The notes under the pieces are model-generated. The model ran no database searches. It was not told the origin of the DNA and was given only the letters and a program-made list of their open reading frames with translations. A stretch of DNA of 64,000 nucleotides from Nocardia jejuensis NBRC 103114. Lineage in GTDB: Bacteria; Actinomycetota; Actinomycetes; Mycobacteriales; Mycobacteriaceae. The stretch spans positions 186,001 to 250,000 of the forward strand of contig NZ_BDBU01000016.1 of the NCBI RefSeq assembly GCF_001613145.1. The letters are read 5' to 3'. Positions 16,093 through 24,332 of the stretch are shown here, piece after piece; position 1 is the first letter of the stretch; the number at the start of each line of letters is the position of its first letter. Position numbers and translations under genes: made by a program.

Positions 16093-17337
16093 ATGAGGTT
16101 GAACGGTGCGGTCGAGCGTGATATCCGCGAGGTTCGCCTGCCGAGGTGGGGCAGCGTAATTCAGACCGAGGGAGTGGTGCCGTTTCTGGTCATCGACGCC
16201 GGCGGGGTGCCGGTGGTGCCGATCCGCCGGTTCCTGACCGATTTCGTCGCGCAAGGCAACAGTCCGCGCTCGGTGCGTAGCTATGCCTACACGTTGCTGC
16301 GCTGGTGGCGGTGGCTACTTGCGGTGGAGGTGGGCTGGGACATGGCGGCTCCTGCGGAATGTCGGGATCTGTTGCTGTGGATGGGTTTTCACGCCAAGAC
16401 GCGGACCTCACCCAGGACGAAGTCACGCAGCACCATGGGGACGATCAACCCGATCACCCGCAAGCGGTACCTTGATGACCGCTACGCTGCCCGTACGATC
16501 CGGCACTCCAATGCCGTGGTGCGCTCGTTCTACGAGTTCTGGATCGAGATCGGTGAGGGCCCGCTGCTGAACCCGGTGCCGCTGAGCCGCCGAGGCGCAC
16601 AACCCAACGCCCACCACAACCCGCTCGTACCTTTCCGGGCAGGGGGCCGACTCCGCTACAGCCCGAAGCTGCCCAAACAGCGCCCACGCGAGATCCCAGA
16701 TCCGCAGTGGCAGCAACTGTTCGCAGCATTGCGTCACAGTCGCGACCGGGCGCTGTTGTCGCTGACGGTCAGCACCGCCGCACGCTCTGCGGAGATCCTG
16801 GGGTTGCGACCAGTCGATCTGGATTGGGGCGAGCAGCTGGTGCGGGTGACTCGCAAGGGCAGCGGCGCGAGTCAATGGTTGCCTGCCAGCGCCGAGGCGT
16901 TCGTGTGGCTGCGGATCTGGATCGCCGAGCTGGGGATGCCGATGCAAGCGAATCACCCACTGTGGCAGACAATTCGGCGTCGTGACCACGGTGATGGTCT
17001 GCGTCGGCAGCCGCTGACCTATGAAGCGTTGCGTAAAGTCCTGACCCGCGCCAACGAGGTGTTGGGAACGAATTGGTCGATGCACGACCTGCGTCACACC
17101 GCTGCCCTGCGTATGGCACGCGATGAGCACCTGAGTGAACGCGATGTGCAAACCATTCTTGGGCACGCGCACCTGTCGACCACCGCGGAGATCTACCTCG
17201 TGCAGGACGAAGCCGAGACCATCACGAGGATTCGGCGCCATCTGGCAGAGCGCGCCGATCCTGCGCGTCCTCTGCCCGTGCCCGCACCCGGCTATGACGA
17301 TCACGACCTGTCTGTGCTGTTCGGAGGTGGCCTGTGA
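16093..17337 (+). CDS. Tyrosine recombinase (TnpA-like integrase of a recombinase pair)
   Basis: 414 residues from ATG 16093 with GGGAGAGG just before it; a GTG at 16090 is the alternative. A SAM-like core-binding domain (residues 40-160, RFLTDFVAQGNSPRSVRSYAYTLLRW) precedes the catalytic domain. Catalytic residues visible: Arg in STAARSAEILGLR, Lys in VTRKGSGASQW, HDLRH near residue 330, His in LGHAHLST and Tyr in TAEIYLVQ near 367. It overlaps the next recombinase as GTGA. Such tandem recombinases belong to Tn554/RIT-like elements, so this marks a mobile or formerly mobile segment. Confidence 0.93.
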   Translation: MRLNGAVERDIREVRLPRWGSVIQTEGVVPFLVIDAGGVPVVPIRRFLTDFVAQGNSPRSVRSYAYTLLRWWRWLLAVEVGWDMAAPAECRDLLLWMGFHAKTRTSPRTKSRSTMGTINPITRKRYLDDRYAARTIRHSNAVVRSFYEFWIEIGEGPLLNPVPLSRRGAQPNAHHNPLVPFRAGGRLRYSPKLPKQRPREIPDPQWQQLFAALRHSRDRALLSLTVSTAARSAEILGLRPVDLDWGEQLVRVTRKGSGASQWLPASAEAFVWLRIWIAELGMPMQANHPLWQTIRRRDHGDGLRRQPLTYEALRKVLTRANEVLGTNWSMHDLRHTAALRMARDEHLSERDVQTILGHAHLSTTAEIYLVQDEAETITRIRRHLAERADPARPLPVPAPGYDDHDLSVLFGGGL

Positions 17338-19766
17338 CCGCAGATCTCGGCAAACAGGCTGTCGCCGAACCACACGCGGGAGGGCCGCGTAGCCGGTTGC
17401 CGGTGGTCGTGTGGCACGACGAACTGGCAGAGACCGAGGTGACTGGCGGCGGCGCGCGCGACGACTGGTCGATTCCACAGATCCTCGCGCTGATTCCGCA
17501 GCAGTCATGGTGGTCGGCTCCAAGCAGCACCAATCGCCGAGTGGTCGACGGTGCCCGCGACGTGCTGGCCTGGCTCGCGCGCGTGGATGCTGACGGGTGG
17601 CAGCGGCGCTGGTTGGTCTCGGGTTCAGATCGCAATACCGACTGGGTCGATGAACTGGTGAAGATCGAGCATCCGCTGCCGCCGGAGCGGCAGCGGATCG
17701 ATTTGTTCGGCGGGATCAGCGCGCTGATTCTGTTACGGATCGTCTTTCCCAGTTATGACCTACTCAACGGGTGCGGGTCGTCGAGGATCTACAACAAGCA
17801 CCGTCTACTGTATCGGCCGGATCTGTACGCGCTCATGCAGGAGCGTGCCTCAGCTCGGGGTATCGACGAAATCCATTGCCGCGAAGCGCTTACCACGATC
17901 AGCAGAATTACCACTCGGACCGGCAAGGATCCCGACCAGCTCACCGCAGAGGACTTGCTGGCCTACCGCGCCTGGCACCGACGAGCTGGCAGGCAGGTAC
18001 CCAAAGGGCTGTCGCTGGGGTGGTCGCTGCTGTACGGCATCGCCGACCTCGGCGAACATCCCACGCTCGAAAATGCCACTCGCCGCGGCCAATTGACCGC
18101 CGCCGAGATCGTCGATCACTACCGGGTGCACCCACCCCAGGTCCGCGAGGTGTTCACCCGGTACTTCGACGAGCGGCGACCACACGTGGACTACGCCACC
18201 TGGTCGAGCATGGCGACCTTGCTGCTTGCCACGTTCTGGTACGACATCCAGACCCACCACCCCGAGCTCACCACTTTGCGTCTGCCCCGTTCGGTGATCG
18301 AGGCGTGGAAGGTGCGGCTGCGTACCGCTCCCACCCGATTCGGTGTCGTCCGTAGCGAGGACCACTATTTCCAAGTCTTGATCATGGTGCGCGCGTTCTA
18401 CCGTGACCTGCAGGATTGGGCGGTCCATGATCCATCTTGGGCGCAGTGGAGCTTCCCCAACCCGATCCGTAAGAACGACACCAGGGGCGCGGCCAAGGCG
18501 GACAAGAGGCGCCAGGCCGTGATGGCACAGCGAATCCGAGAGCGCATGCAGCAGCTGCCGGTGCTGGTCGAGGTGGCCGAGCGGCACCGGGTCGCGCAGG
18601 GCGCGTTGCTGGGCGCGGCCGCGCGGAGTCCAGCGGGGCACACCTTCACCCATGAGGGTCGAGCCTATCGGCGGCCGCTGCCCGCAGTCGGGCCGGACCC
18701 GAGCCGGTTGGCCGTTCGCCCGCCCGATCTCATCGAGGATCTGACCACCGGAGTGGTTGTCGATATCGGCCGAGCCGAGCAGGACGCGTTCTGGGCATGG
18801 GCGGTCATCGAAGTGCTGCGCCACACCGGTATCCGCATCGAGGAACTGCTCGAAATCACCCATCTCGGCCTTATCGCCTACACCTTGCCCGGCTCCGGCG
18901 AGGTCGTGCCGATGCTGCAGATCGTTCCCTCCAAGAGCAACGAAGAACGCCTGTTGCTGGTCAGCCCGGAATTGGCCCGCGTTCTCGCGGAGGTCATCTC
19001 CCGGCTGCGCGCCCACAACGGCGGCACTGTCCCGCTGACCGCGCGCTACGACGCGCACGAGAAGGTCACCGGGCCGGCGCTTCCGCACTTGTTCCAGCGT
19101 CGGCACGTGTGGACGTGGAAGACATTCAGCTACACCGCGGTCCAGAACTACCTGTGCGATACCCTGGCGCGCGCCGGACTCACCGACGCCGCGGGGCAGC
19201 CGTTGCGCTACACCCCTCATGACTTTCGGCGGTTGTGGGCCACCGACGCCGTTAGTAACGGCCTGCCGATTCATATCGCAGCAAAACTGCTGGGGCACAG
19301 AAACATCAACACCACCCAAACCTATGTAGCGGTCTTCGACGAACATCTCGTGCGCTCGTATCGGGCGTTCCTGGACGACCGTCGAGCGCTGCGCCCCGAA
19401 GCCGAGTACCGCAACCCCACAGAGGTCGAATGGCGGGAGTTCGAGCAGCACTTCGAGCTGCGCAAGCTCGAACTGGGCACCTGCTCGCGCCCGTATGGGA
19501 GTCCCTGCCGCCACGAGCACGCCTGTATCCGGTGCCCCAGCCTGAGGGTGGATCCGCGCGCCCGACCTCGCCTGATCGAGATCACTGCAAATCTGCGCGA
19601 TCGCATCGCCGAAGCGAAAGCCAACGGCTGGACGGGGGAAGCGGAGGGACTGCGCGTCAGCTTGCACGCCGCCGCAGCCAAACTCGTGAGCCTGGACAAG
19701 ATGAACGAGCGCACCGCGAACGCACCTTCGCGGACCAATCTCGGTCTACCGGCGTTCCCGTCGTGA
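17334..19766 (+). CDS. Large tyrosine recombinase (TnpB-like) with Cys/His tail
   Basis: 810 residues, much longer than a plain integrase. The catalytic domain is C-terminal: Arg in RHTGIRIEELLEITHL (near 498), Lys in VPSKSNEERLLLV, HDFRRLW (near 629), LLGHRNINTTQTY with the nucleophile Tyr near 663. After it comes LGTCSRPYGSPCRHEHACIRCPSL, a Cys4/His-type cluster seen in the large partner of actinobacterial recombinase pairs and trios, then a coiled-coil-like helix. It starts within the stop of the first recombinase. The third small protein usual for a trio (TnpC/DUF6262) is not found downstream. Confidence 0.92.
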   Translation: MTADLGKQAVAEPHAGGPRSRLPVVVWHDELAETEVTGGGARDDWSIPQILALIPQQSWWSAPSSTNRRVVDGARDVLAWLARVDADGWQRRWLVSGSDRNTDWVDELVKIEHPLPPERQRIDLFGGISALILLRIVFPSYDLLNGCGSSRIYNKHRLLYRPDLYALMQERASARGIDEIHCREALTTISRITTRTGKDPDQLTAEDLLAYRAWHRRAGRQVPKGLSLGWSLLYGIADLGEHPTLENATRRGQLTAAEIVDHYRVHPPQVREVFTRYFDERRPHVDYATWSSMATLLLATFWYDIQTHHPELTTLRLPRSVIEAWKVRLRTAPTRFGVVRSEDHYFQVLIMVRAFYRDLQDWAVHDPSWAQWSFPNPIRKNDTRGAAKADKRRQAVMAQRIRERMQQLPVLVEVAERHRVAQGALLGAAARSPAGHTFTHEGRAYRRPLPAVGPDPSRLAVRPPDLIEDLTTGVVVDIGRAEQDAFWAWAVIEVLRHTGIRIEELLEITHLGLIAYTLPGSGEVVPMLQIVPSKSNEERLLLVSPELARVLAEVISRLRAHNGGTVPLTARYDAHEKVTGPALPHLFQRRHVWTWKTFSYTAVQNYLCDTLARAGLTDAAGQPLRYTPHDFRRLWATDAVSNGLPIHIAAKLLGHRNINTTQTYVAVFDEHLVRSYRAFLDDRRALRPEAEYRNPTEVEWREFEQHFELRKLELGTCSRPYGSPCRHEHACIRCPSLRVDPRARPRLIEITANLRDRIAEAKANGWTGEAEGLRVSLHAAAAKLVSLDKMNERTANAPSRTNLGLPAFPS

Positions 19767-19958
19767 GAACGCCGGGCACGGTTGGCCGCTCATTCCGATG
19801 CGCGGTCAAAAGAGAACTGCGCCTCTGGCTCGATTTCGCTGCGCTGGTGATGGGTGCGCTGCTGACCCGGGGCAGTTCCAGGTCGGCAGCGCACCTCCCG
19901 GCGACTGCAGGTCTGCCGGAGCTGGAAGGACTCGGTCGTGCGGGCAGGACAATTGCGA

Positions 19959-20345
19959 TCAGCGTTTGTCGAACTCCTGCTGGACAATCCGCATGGCGGC
20001 CAGCGCGGCAGGCGCGCCGCAATATCCGGCGGTGTGAATGATCGACTCGGCGATCTCCGTGCGAGTGAGCCCGTTGTTGAGAGCGCCGCGCACGTGGCCA
20101 GCGAGCTCGTCGTGTGCTCGCAAAGCTGTGAGTATGCCCAAATTGAGCAGGCTGCGGTCACGCCGGTTCAGACCAGGCCGATTCCACACCGCATCCCACA
20201 CATGCTCGGTGACGAAGTGCTGGAGGTCTGTCGATTCGCTGTGGGCAGTACGGGCCATGGCTCGGGCGACGTACTCCTCGCCCATGACTGCTCGACGGGT
20301 GCGCAGTCCATTCGCATGAGGCTTCTGGGATTCGCGGTCGGTCAT
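19959..20345 (-). CDS. Carboxymuconolactone decarboxylase family protein
   Basis: 128 residues. The all-helical CMD domain is complete: FVTEHVWDAVWNRPGLNRRDRSLLNLGILTALRAHDELAGHVRGALNNGLTRTEIAESIIHTAGYCGAPAALAAMRIVQ. It lacks the CxxC of AhpD peroxidases, so it belongs with 4-carboxymuconolactone-decarboxylase-type or gamma-carboxymuconolactone-like proteins. It overlaps the TetR gene upstream (ATGA) and is co-transcribed with it. Together with the divergent catabolic genes this suggests a part in ring-cleavage product breakdown, but the specific reaction is not proven. Confidence 0.9.
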   Translation of the reverse strand: MTDRESQKPHANGLRTRRAVMGEEYVARAMARTAHSESTDLQHFVTEHVWDAVWNRPGLNRRDRSLLNLGILTALRAHDELAGHVRGALNNGLTRTEIAESIIHTAGYCGAPAALAAMRIVQQEFDKR

Positions 20346-20998
20346 TGGCTGCCTGTTCGACGTGCGGTAGCGGATGAGTCATCGGCCGTGGCTTGTTCGG
20401 CCGGATCGGACCGCAATGACCGGATCACCCGAGTGATGTGCTGATCGACGAAGCGGTCGTTCATCGGTTCGTGAGTGAGAAAGTGGCGGAAATGTATCGG
20501 TGCGATCAGGGATTCGATGACTGTCCTTGCGTCGGTGCCAGGGGCCAGTTCACCGCGCTCGACCGCACGGGAGACCATGACCTGGTTCGCTTCGTAGCGG
20601 TTCTCCCAGAAGGTTTTTCGTGCTTGGGCGATCTCGTCGGAGTCGGTGATGAATGCCAGAGCGCGCGCAAGGCCGGTGCCCAACGGGGTGTCGAGGTAGT
20701 CGATGAGTGCGGTGGCGAAGAGGGTGAGATCTCCGCGCAGCGACCCGGTGTCCGGTAGCGGAAGGGTGCGCTCGCTGGCGCTGAGCATCACATCGAGTAC
20801 CAGGTTCTCTCGCGTTCCCCAGCGCCGGTAGATAGAGCTGTCGCGAACACCGGCGCGTCGGCTGATGTCGGGGATGCCGACCTTGTCCACGCCGCGTTCC
20901 TCGACAGCTTCGAGCACGGCGCTATGCACGGCTTCGCGAACTTTCTCCGCCCTGCCTCCGGGCCGGCGCAGCGGCTCGATGTTCTCGGCTTCGGACAT
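20342..20998 (-). CDS. TetR-family regulator of the catabolic operon
   Basis: 218 residues from ATG 20998. HTH: AVHSAVLEAVEERGVDKVGIPDISRRAGVRDSSIYRRWGTRENLVLDV, the TetR pattern with the recognition helix S-S-I-Y-R-R-W. The C-terminal domain (TetR_C-type) is complete. It is divergent from the alpha/beta hydrolase operon with 100 bp between the starts, and that space holds two related dyads (21011-21074). It therefore very likely represses both its own CMD gene and the divergent catabolic operon. Confidence 0.9.
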   Translation of the reverse strand: MSEAENIEPLRRPGGRAEKVREAVHSAVLEAVEERGVDKVGIPDISRRAGVRDSSIYRRWGTRENLVLDVMLSASERTLPLPDTGSLRGDLTLFATALIDYLDTPLGTGLARALAFITDSDEIAQARKTFWENRYEANQVMVSRAVERGELAPGTDARTVIESLIAPIHFRHFLTHEPMNDRFVDQHITRVIRSLRSDPAEQATADDSSATARRTGSQ

Positions 20999-21010
20999 AG
21001 ATTCGATACT

Positions 21011-21074
21011 AAAGCAGAGGTTCTTGCTTTTGGCTACCGACGTGCTTACGCTCACAAAAGCAGAACTTTCTGCT
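21011..21074. promoter_or_regulatory. Paired operators between tetR and the hydrolase operon
   Basis: AGCAGAA-ct-TTCTGCT (21059-21074) is a perfect 7-bp-arm dyad. A related site, AAAGCA-gaggttct-TGCTTT (21011-21030), lies 12 nt from the tetR start. Both share AGCAGA and TTCT/GCT parts, so one TetR protein can be expected to bind both. Confidence 0.6.
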
Positions 21075-21098
21075 ATTTCGAGATCGAGAGGCACCACG

Positions 21099-22433
21099 AT
21101 GACGTCTGTGCGGGAGATCGGCAAACGAGTGCTCGTCAGCGCTCGTGCGATGACACACACCACCGAGCGTGCGGCCCAGCGTATGGGTGTGGGAGCGTTC
21201 CTGCCCCGGTTGTTCGCCGACAGGTTCACCCACCTCGGCGGGATCGACCCCGAGGAATTCCAGCGTCAACTGCACGGCTGCCGGTCCTTCGACGACGCCC
21301 GCTGGGCCGGCTACTGGGGAGACTTCGCCCGCGCACACCTCGCGCGGGCCGACACGGCATTGCTGCGCCTGGGCGGACCGTCGACAGAGCTGCTGCTCGA
21401 TGCAGCCGCGCCGCTCGATCTGCCTGCTTTCGGGGAGTTGCTCGCACCCGCGGTGACAATCCTGGCCGACCGCGGACCCGTGGCCGATCCCGAGGCGGTC
21501 GACCGATTCTGCGTGACACATCCCGATGCCGCCGATGCCGCGATCGCGCTCGACGGGCTGATCAAAGCACTGGTGTACGAGTTCATCGCCGCCTGGCCGG
21601 GGTACAGCCCGGCCAGGCTGGCCGCCTACGAGCGCTCCCACCGGCTGTGCGAAGTGCTGCTGCGCTCACTCGACACCGCGATGGGCGTGAGCATCGAAGT
21701 GGTGCACATCCCGGTCGGCACTCAGACCGTCCGCGGGCTGCTGATGCTGCCTGCCGATGCGGCGTCGGTGCCGACGATCCTTGTTACCAACGGCCTGGAA
21801 GGCACCGTCGCCGAAGCGCTGCTGCCGCTGCTGTCGCGGCGCGACGCCGGCATGGGCGTGTTCGTGATGGAAATGCCCGGCACCTACTCCTATACCGAGC
21901 CTCTGACCACCGATGCCGAGACCATTTACTCGACCGTCATCGACCACCTGTGCGCGGACTCGCGCATCGATTCGCACCGGATCGGCATGCTGGGCTTCAG
22001 TTTCGGCGCCTACTGGTCGACGCGCATGGCCGCCGTCGACCCGAGACTGGCGGTAGCGGTGTCCAACGGCCCGCTCTCGGACCGCAGTTTCGGGCTGCTC
22101 AACTCGATAGGGATGCCCGAGATCGTCGTCTCGACGCTGATCTCGACCCTCGGAGCCAGTGGCCCTGCCGATCTGTCGCGCAAGCTGGCGAAATTCTCAC
22201 TCGCCCAACACTATCGCCACATCGACATCCCGCTGCTGGTGATCAACGGCGCCCGCGACACCCTCGCCGACACTCGCGACTCGATCGACATCGCCATCGA
22301 GGCACCGGACGCGCAATTGGTGCTCTATGCCGAGGATGATCACTGCGCCATGGGCCACGCCGAGGAGTGGACGGCGCTGTCGACGAAATTCTTTCGCGAG
22401 CACCTGAGGGTGCGAGACGGGGTCACCGCATGA
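21099..22433 (+). CDS. Alpha/beta hydrolase, FrsA / pseudooxynicotine-hydrolase-like
   Basis: 444 residues from ATG 21099; the open frame upstream is antisense of tetR. An N-terminal helical domain of about 190 residues precedes the alpha/beta core, as in the FrsA/DUF1100 group and 2,6-dihydroxypseudooxynicotine hydrolase, a C-C bond hydrolase. The nucleophile elbow is MLGFSFGAYW, the acid Asp is in INGARDTLAD and the His in AEDDHCAMGH. First gene of an operon with an FAA hydrolase (ATGA overlap). Substrate unknown; the neighbours suggest a 1,3-diketone or related ring-opening product. Confidence 0.85.
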   Translation: MTSVREIGKRVLVSARAMTHTTERAAQRMGVGAFLPRLFADRFTHLGGIDPEEFQRQLHGCRSFDDARWAGYWGDFARAHLARADTALLRLGGPSTELLLDAAAPLDLPAFGELLAPAVTILADRGPVADPEAVDRFCVTHPDAADAAIALDGLIKALVYEFIAAWPGYSPARLAAYERSHRLCEVLLRSLDTAMGVSIEVVHIPVGTQTVRGLLMLPADAASVPTILVTNGLEGTVAEALLPLLSRRDAGMGVFVMEMPGTYSYTEPLTTDAETIYSTVIDHLCADSRIDSHRIGMLGFSFGAYWSTRMAAVDPRLAVAVSNGPLSDRSFGLLNSIGMPEIVVSTLISTLGASGPADLSRKLAKFSLAQHYRHIDIPLLVINGARDTLADTRDSIDIAIEAPDAQLVLYAEDDHCAMGHAEEWTALSTKFFREHLRVRDGVTA

Positions 22434-23395
22434 CCCACTCATCCCACACCACCAGCGCTGCGATCCCTCGGATGCGGCGCATCCTCGATCGCGGCGCGCA
22501 CCGCATCGATACCCAAATCGACACCGGAACTGGATGGCACGCTGTCACTGAATCCGCTGGCGGCCAAGCATTTCCGAGACTCGAGCCCGCATTCACACTG
22601 GACTTCGAGCTATCGCGGTACGAGACCCTCGGGCTGGGCGACGGGGCTCTCGTCCTGCCGGTGTGCCCGGTCTCGTTCCGCGACTTCATGATCTTCGAAC
22701 AGCACGCCGTCGACGCCGCACGTGGCCTGGCCCGCCGGTTCCTGCCTGCGGTGTCCCGGGTCGCCGCCGCCTACGAGACGGTCACCCGACACACCTTTCC
22801 GGCGTTCCGACCACATGCTCTGTGGTACCGGCAACCGATCTACTACATGTCCAACGCGTTGACGATCGTCCCGTCCGGGGTGCCGGTCACCGCCCCTGCC
22901 TATACGCAGGCACTGGATTTCGAACTCGAACTCGGCGTCGTGCTCGGTGCCCCGTTGCGCGACGCCACCGTCGAACAGGCGGCAGCCGCGATCGCCGCGG
23001 TGGTGGTGATCAACGACTTCTCCGCCCGCGATGTCCAGTTGGCGGAGATGCGATCGGGTTTCGGTCCGCAACGAGCCAAGCACTTCCTCACCTCCATGTC
23101 GGGCACCGCGGCCGCCGGGCCCGCGCTCGCTGATCGCCTCGATCGATTGACCGCCACGGTCGCGATCAACGGTGAAACCGTCGCCCGCACCGGAACTCAC
23201 GATGCCCGATACTCGATGGCCCAAGCTATCGCGCACGTGTCCTGCGGCGAACAGCTCTACCCCGGCGAATTGCTGTCCAGCGGCACCTTGCCCGGTGGAA
23301 GTGGGATGGAACTGGGCCGCTGGCTCGCCCCCGGGGATCATCTGCGGCTGGAAATCGAGGGCGTCGGAATCATCGAGCACGACATCGAGAAATAG
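22430..23395 (+). CDS. Fumarylacetoacetate hydrolase family protein
   Basis: 321 residues from ATG 22430, overlapping the hydrolase stop. The FAA hydrolase C-terminal fold is clear: RDFMIFEQHA, the metal-binding LDFELELGVVLG (E-x-E), VINDFSARDVQLAEM, and the ending SSGTLPGGSGMELGRWLAPGDHLRLEIEGVG. Enzymes of this fold cleave C-C bonds of acylpyruvates or hydrolyse and hydrate related diketo acids with Mg or Ca. Next to an acetoacetyl-CoA synthetase, a reaction releasing acetoacetate is the best guess, though acylpyruvate hydrolase is also possible. Confidence 0.9.
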   Translation: MTHSSHTTSAAIPRMRRILDRGAHRIDTQIDTGTGWHAVTESAGGQAFPRLEPAFTLDFELSRYETLGLGDGALVLPVCPVSFRDFMIFEQHAVDAARGLARRFLPAVSRVAAAYETVTRHTFPAFRPHALWYRQPIYYMSNALTIVPSGVPVTAPAYTQALDFELELGVVLGAPLRDATVEQAAAAIAAVVVINDFSARDVQLAEMRSGFGPQRAKHFLTSMSGTAAAGPALADRLDRLTATVAINGETVARTGTHDARYSMAQAIAHVSCGEQLYPGELLSSGTLPGGSGMELGRWLAPGDHLRLEIEGVGIIEHDIEK

Positions 23396-23402
23396 GCGAG
23401 AT

Positions 23403-24158
23403 ATGAAAATCGATCAGGTTTCCGACTCCGTCCATGTCGTAGCCGGCACCAACGTCAACTGGGCACTGATCAGCGACGATTCCGGGATCACCCTGGTCGA
23501 CGCCGGATATCCCTGCGACACCGCCGACGTGCTCGACTCGATCAGCCAGATCGGGCATCGACCGGCCGATGTTCAGGCCGTACTGTTCACCCACGCCCAC
23601 CTCGATCACATCGGCGCGATTCCGGCGCTGATCGAACAGGTCGGCATGCCGGTCTACACCGGCGCCGAGGAAGTGCGGCACGCCAAACGTGAATACCTGC
23701 AACAGATCACGCCCACAGGGATGCTCAAACAACTGCTCACCGCCCGCGGTCGCCGCTGGGTCGCACACACCCTATGGGCGGTCCACGGCCGCGTAGGCAT
23801 GGCCGTCCCGCAGGCTGAAGCGGTCGATCCCGTCATCGTCGCGGCACTGCCCGGCGGGCTCGTCGCGATCCCCACCCCCGGGCACACCAGCGGTCACACC
23901 GCCTACCTCATGCCCTCCGAAGGAGTTCTCTTCTCCGGAGATGCACTCGTCACCGGACATCCGCTGCTACCTCACGCCGGCCCTCAATTACTACCAGCGG
24001 TGTTCAATCACGACGAGGCGCTCACCTACGACACCGCTACGCACCTCGCACTGGCACACGCCCACACTCTCGTTCCGGGACACGGGCTCCCTATCAGATT
24101 CGACAGTCCACGCATCGCCGCGGCTCTGGAGCCGCGGCCGCCGTCCCCTCGACACTGA
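23403..24158 (+). CDS. Metallo-beta-lactamase fold hydrolase
   Basis: 251 residues from ATG 23403, seven nt after the FAA hydrolase stop. Motif TLVDAGYPCDTADV, then FTHAHLDHIGAIPALIEQ (HxHxDH), TPGHTSGHTAYLMP with the third metal His, and SGDALVTGHPL with the bridging Asp. Both metal sites appear complete. The size and the insert around LLTARGRRW fit the glyoxalase II/lactonase-like members rather than true beta-lactamases. It probably hydrolyses an ester, thioester or lactone intermediate of the operon's pathway. Confidence 0.88.
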   Translation: MKIDQVSDSVHVVAGTNVNWALISDDSGITLVDAGYPCDTADVLDSISQIGHRPADVQAVLFTHAHLDHIGAIPALIEQVGMPVYTGAEEVRHAKREYLQQITPTGMLKQLLTARGRRWVAHTLWAVHGRVGMAVPQAEAVDPVIVAALPGGLVAIPTPGHTSGHTAYLMPSEGVLFSGDALVTGHPLLPHAGPQLLPAVFNHDEALTYDTATHLALAHAHTLVPGHGLPIRFDSPRIAAALEPRPPSPRH

Positions 24159-24332
24159 CGAACCCGTACCCGAGATCGCGCGCCGGAGCCGGCGGTATCG
24201 CCGACCACGATCACTGCCGGCCAGCGTGCGGACGCCATCGTATCCGCGACCGGGATCAACTCCCGCACCTGCGAGACGGCAGCCGCGTACCCCGGCACCC
24301 CACACCGTGACCGACAAGGAATGCACCGCACG

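Noticed and set aside
17850..19667. A 605-codon frame antisense to the large recombinase
   Set aside because: No motif and no start context; the recombinase frame has all catalytic residues.
19767..19958. Possible third recombinase-trio gene
   Set aside because: No frame here gives a helical TnpC/DUF6262-like protein; short frames overlap the leftward CMD gene.
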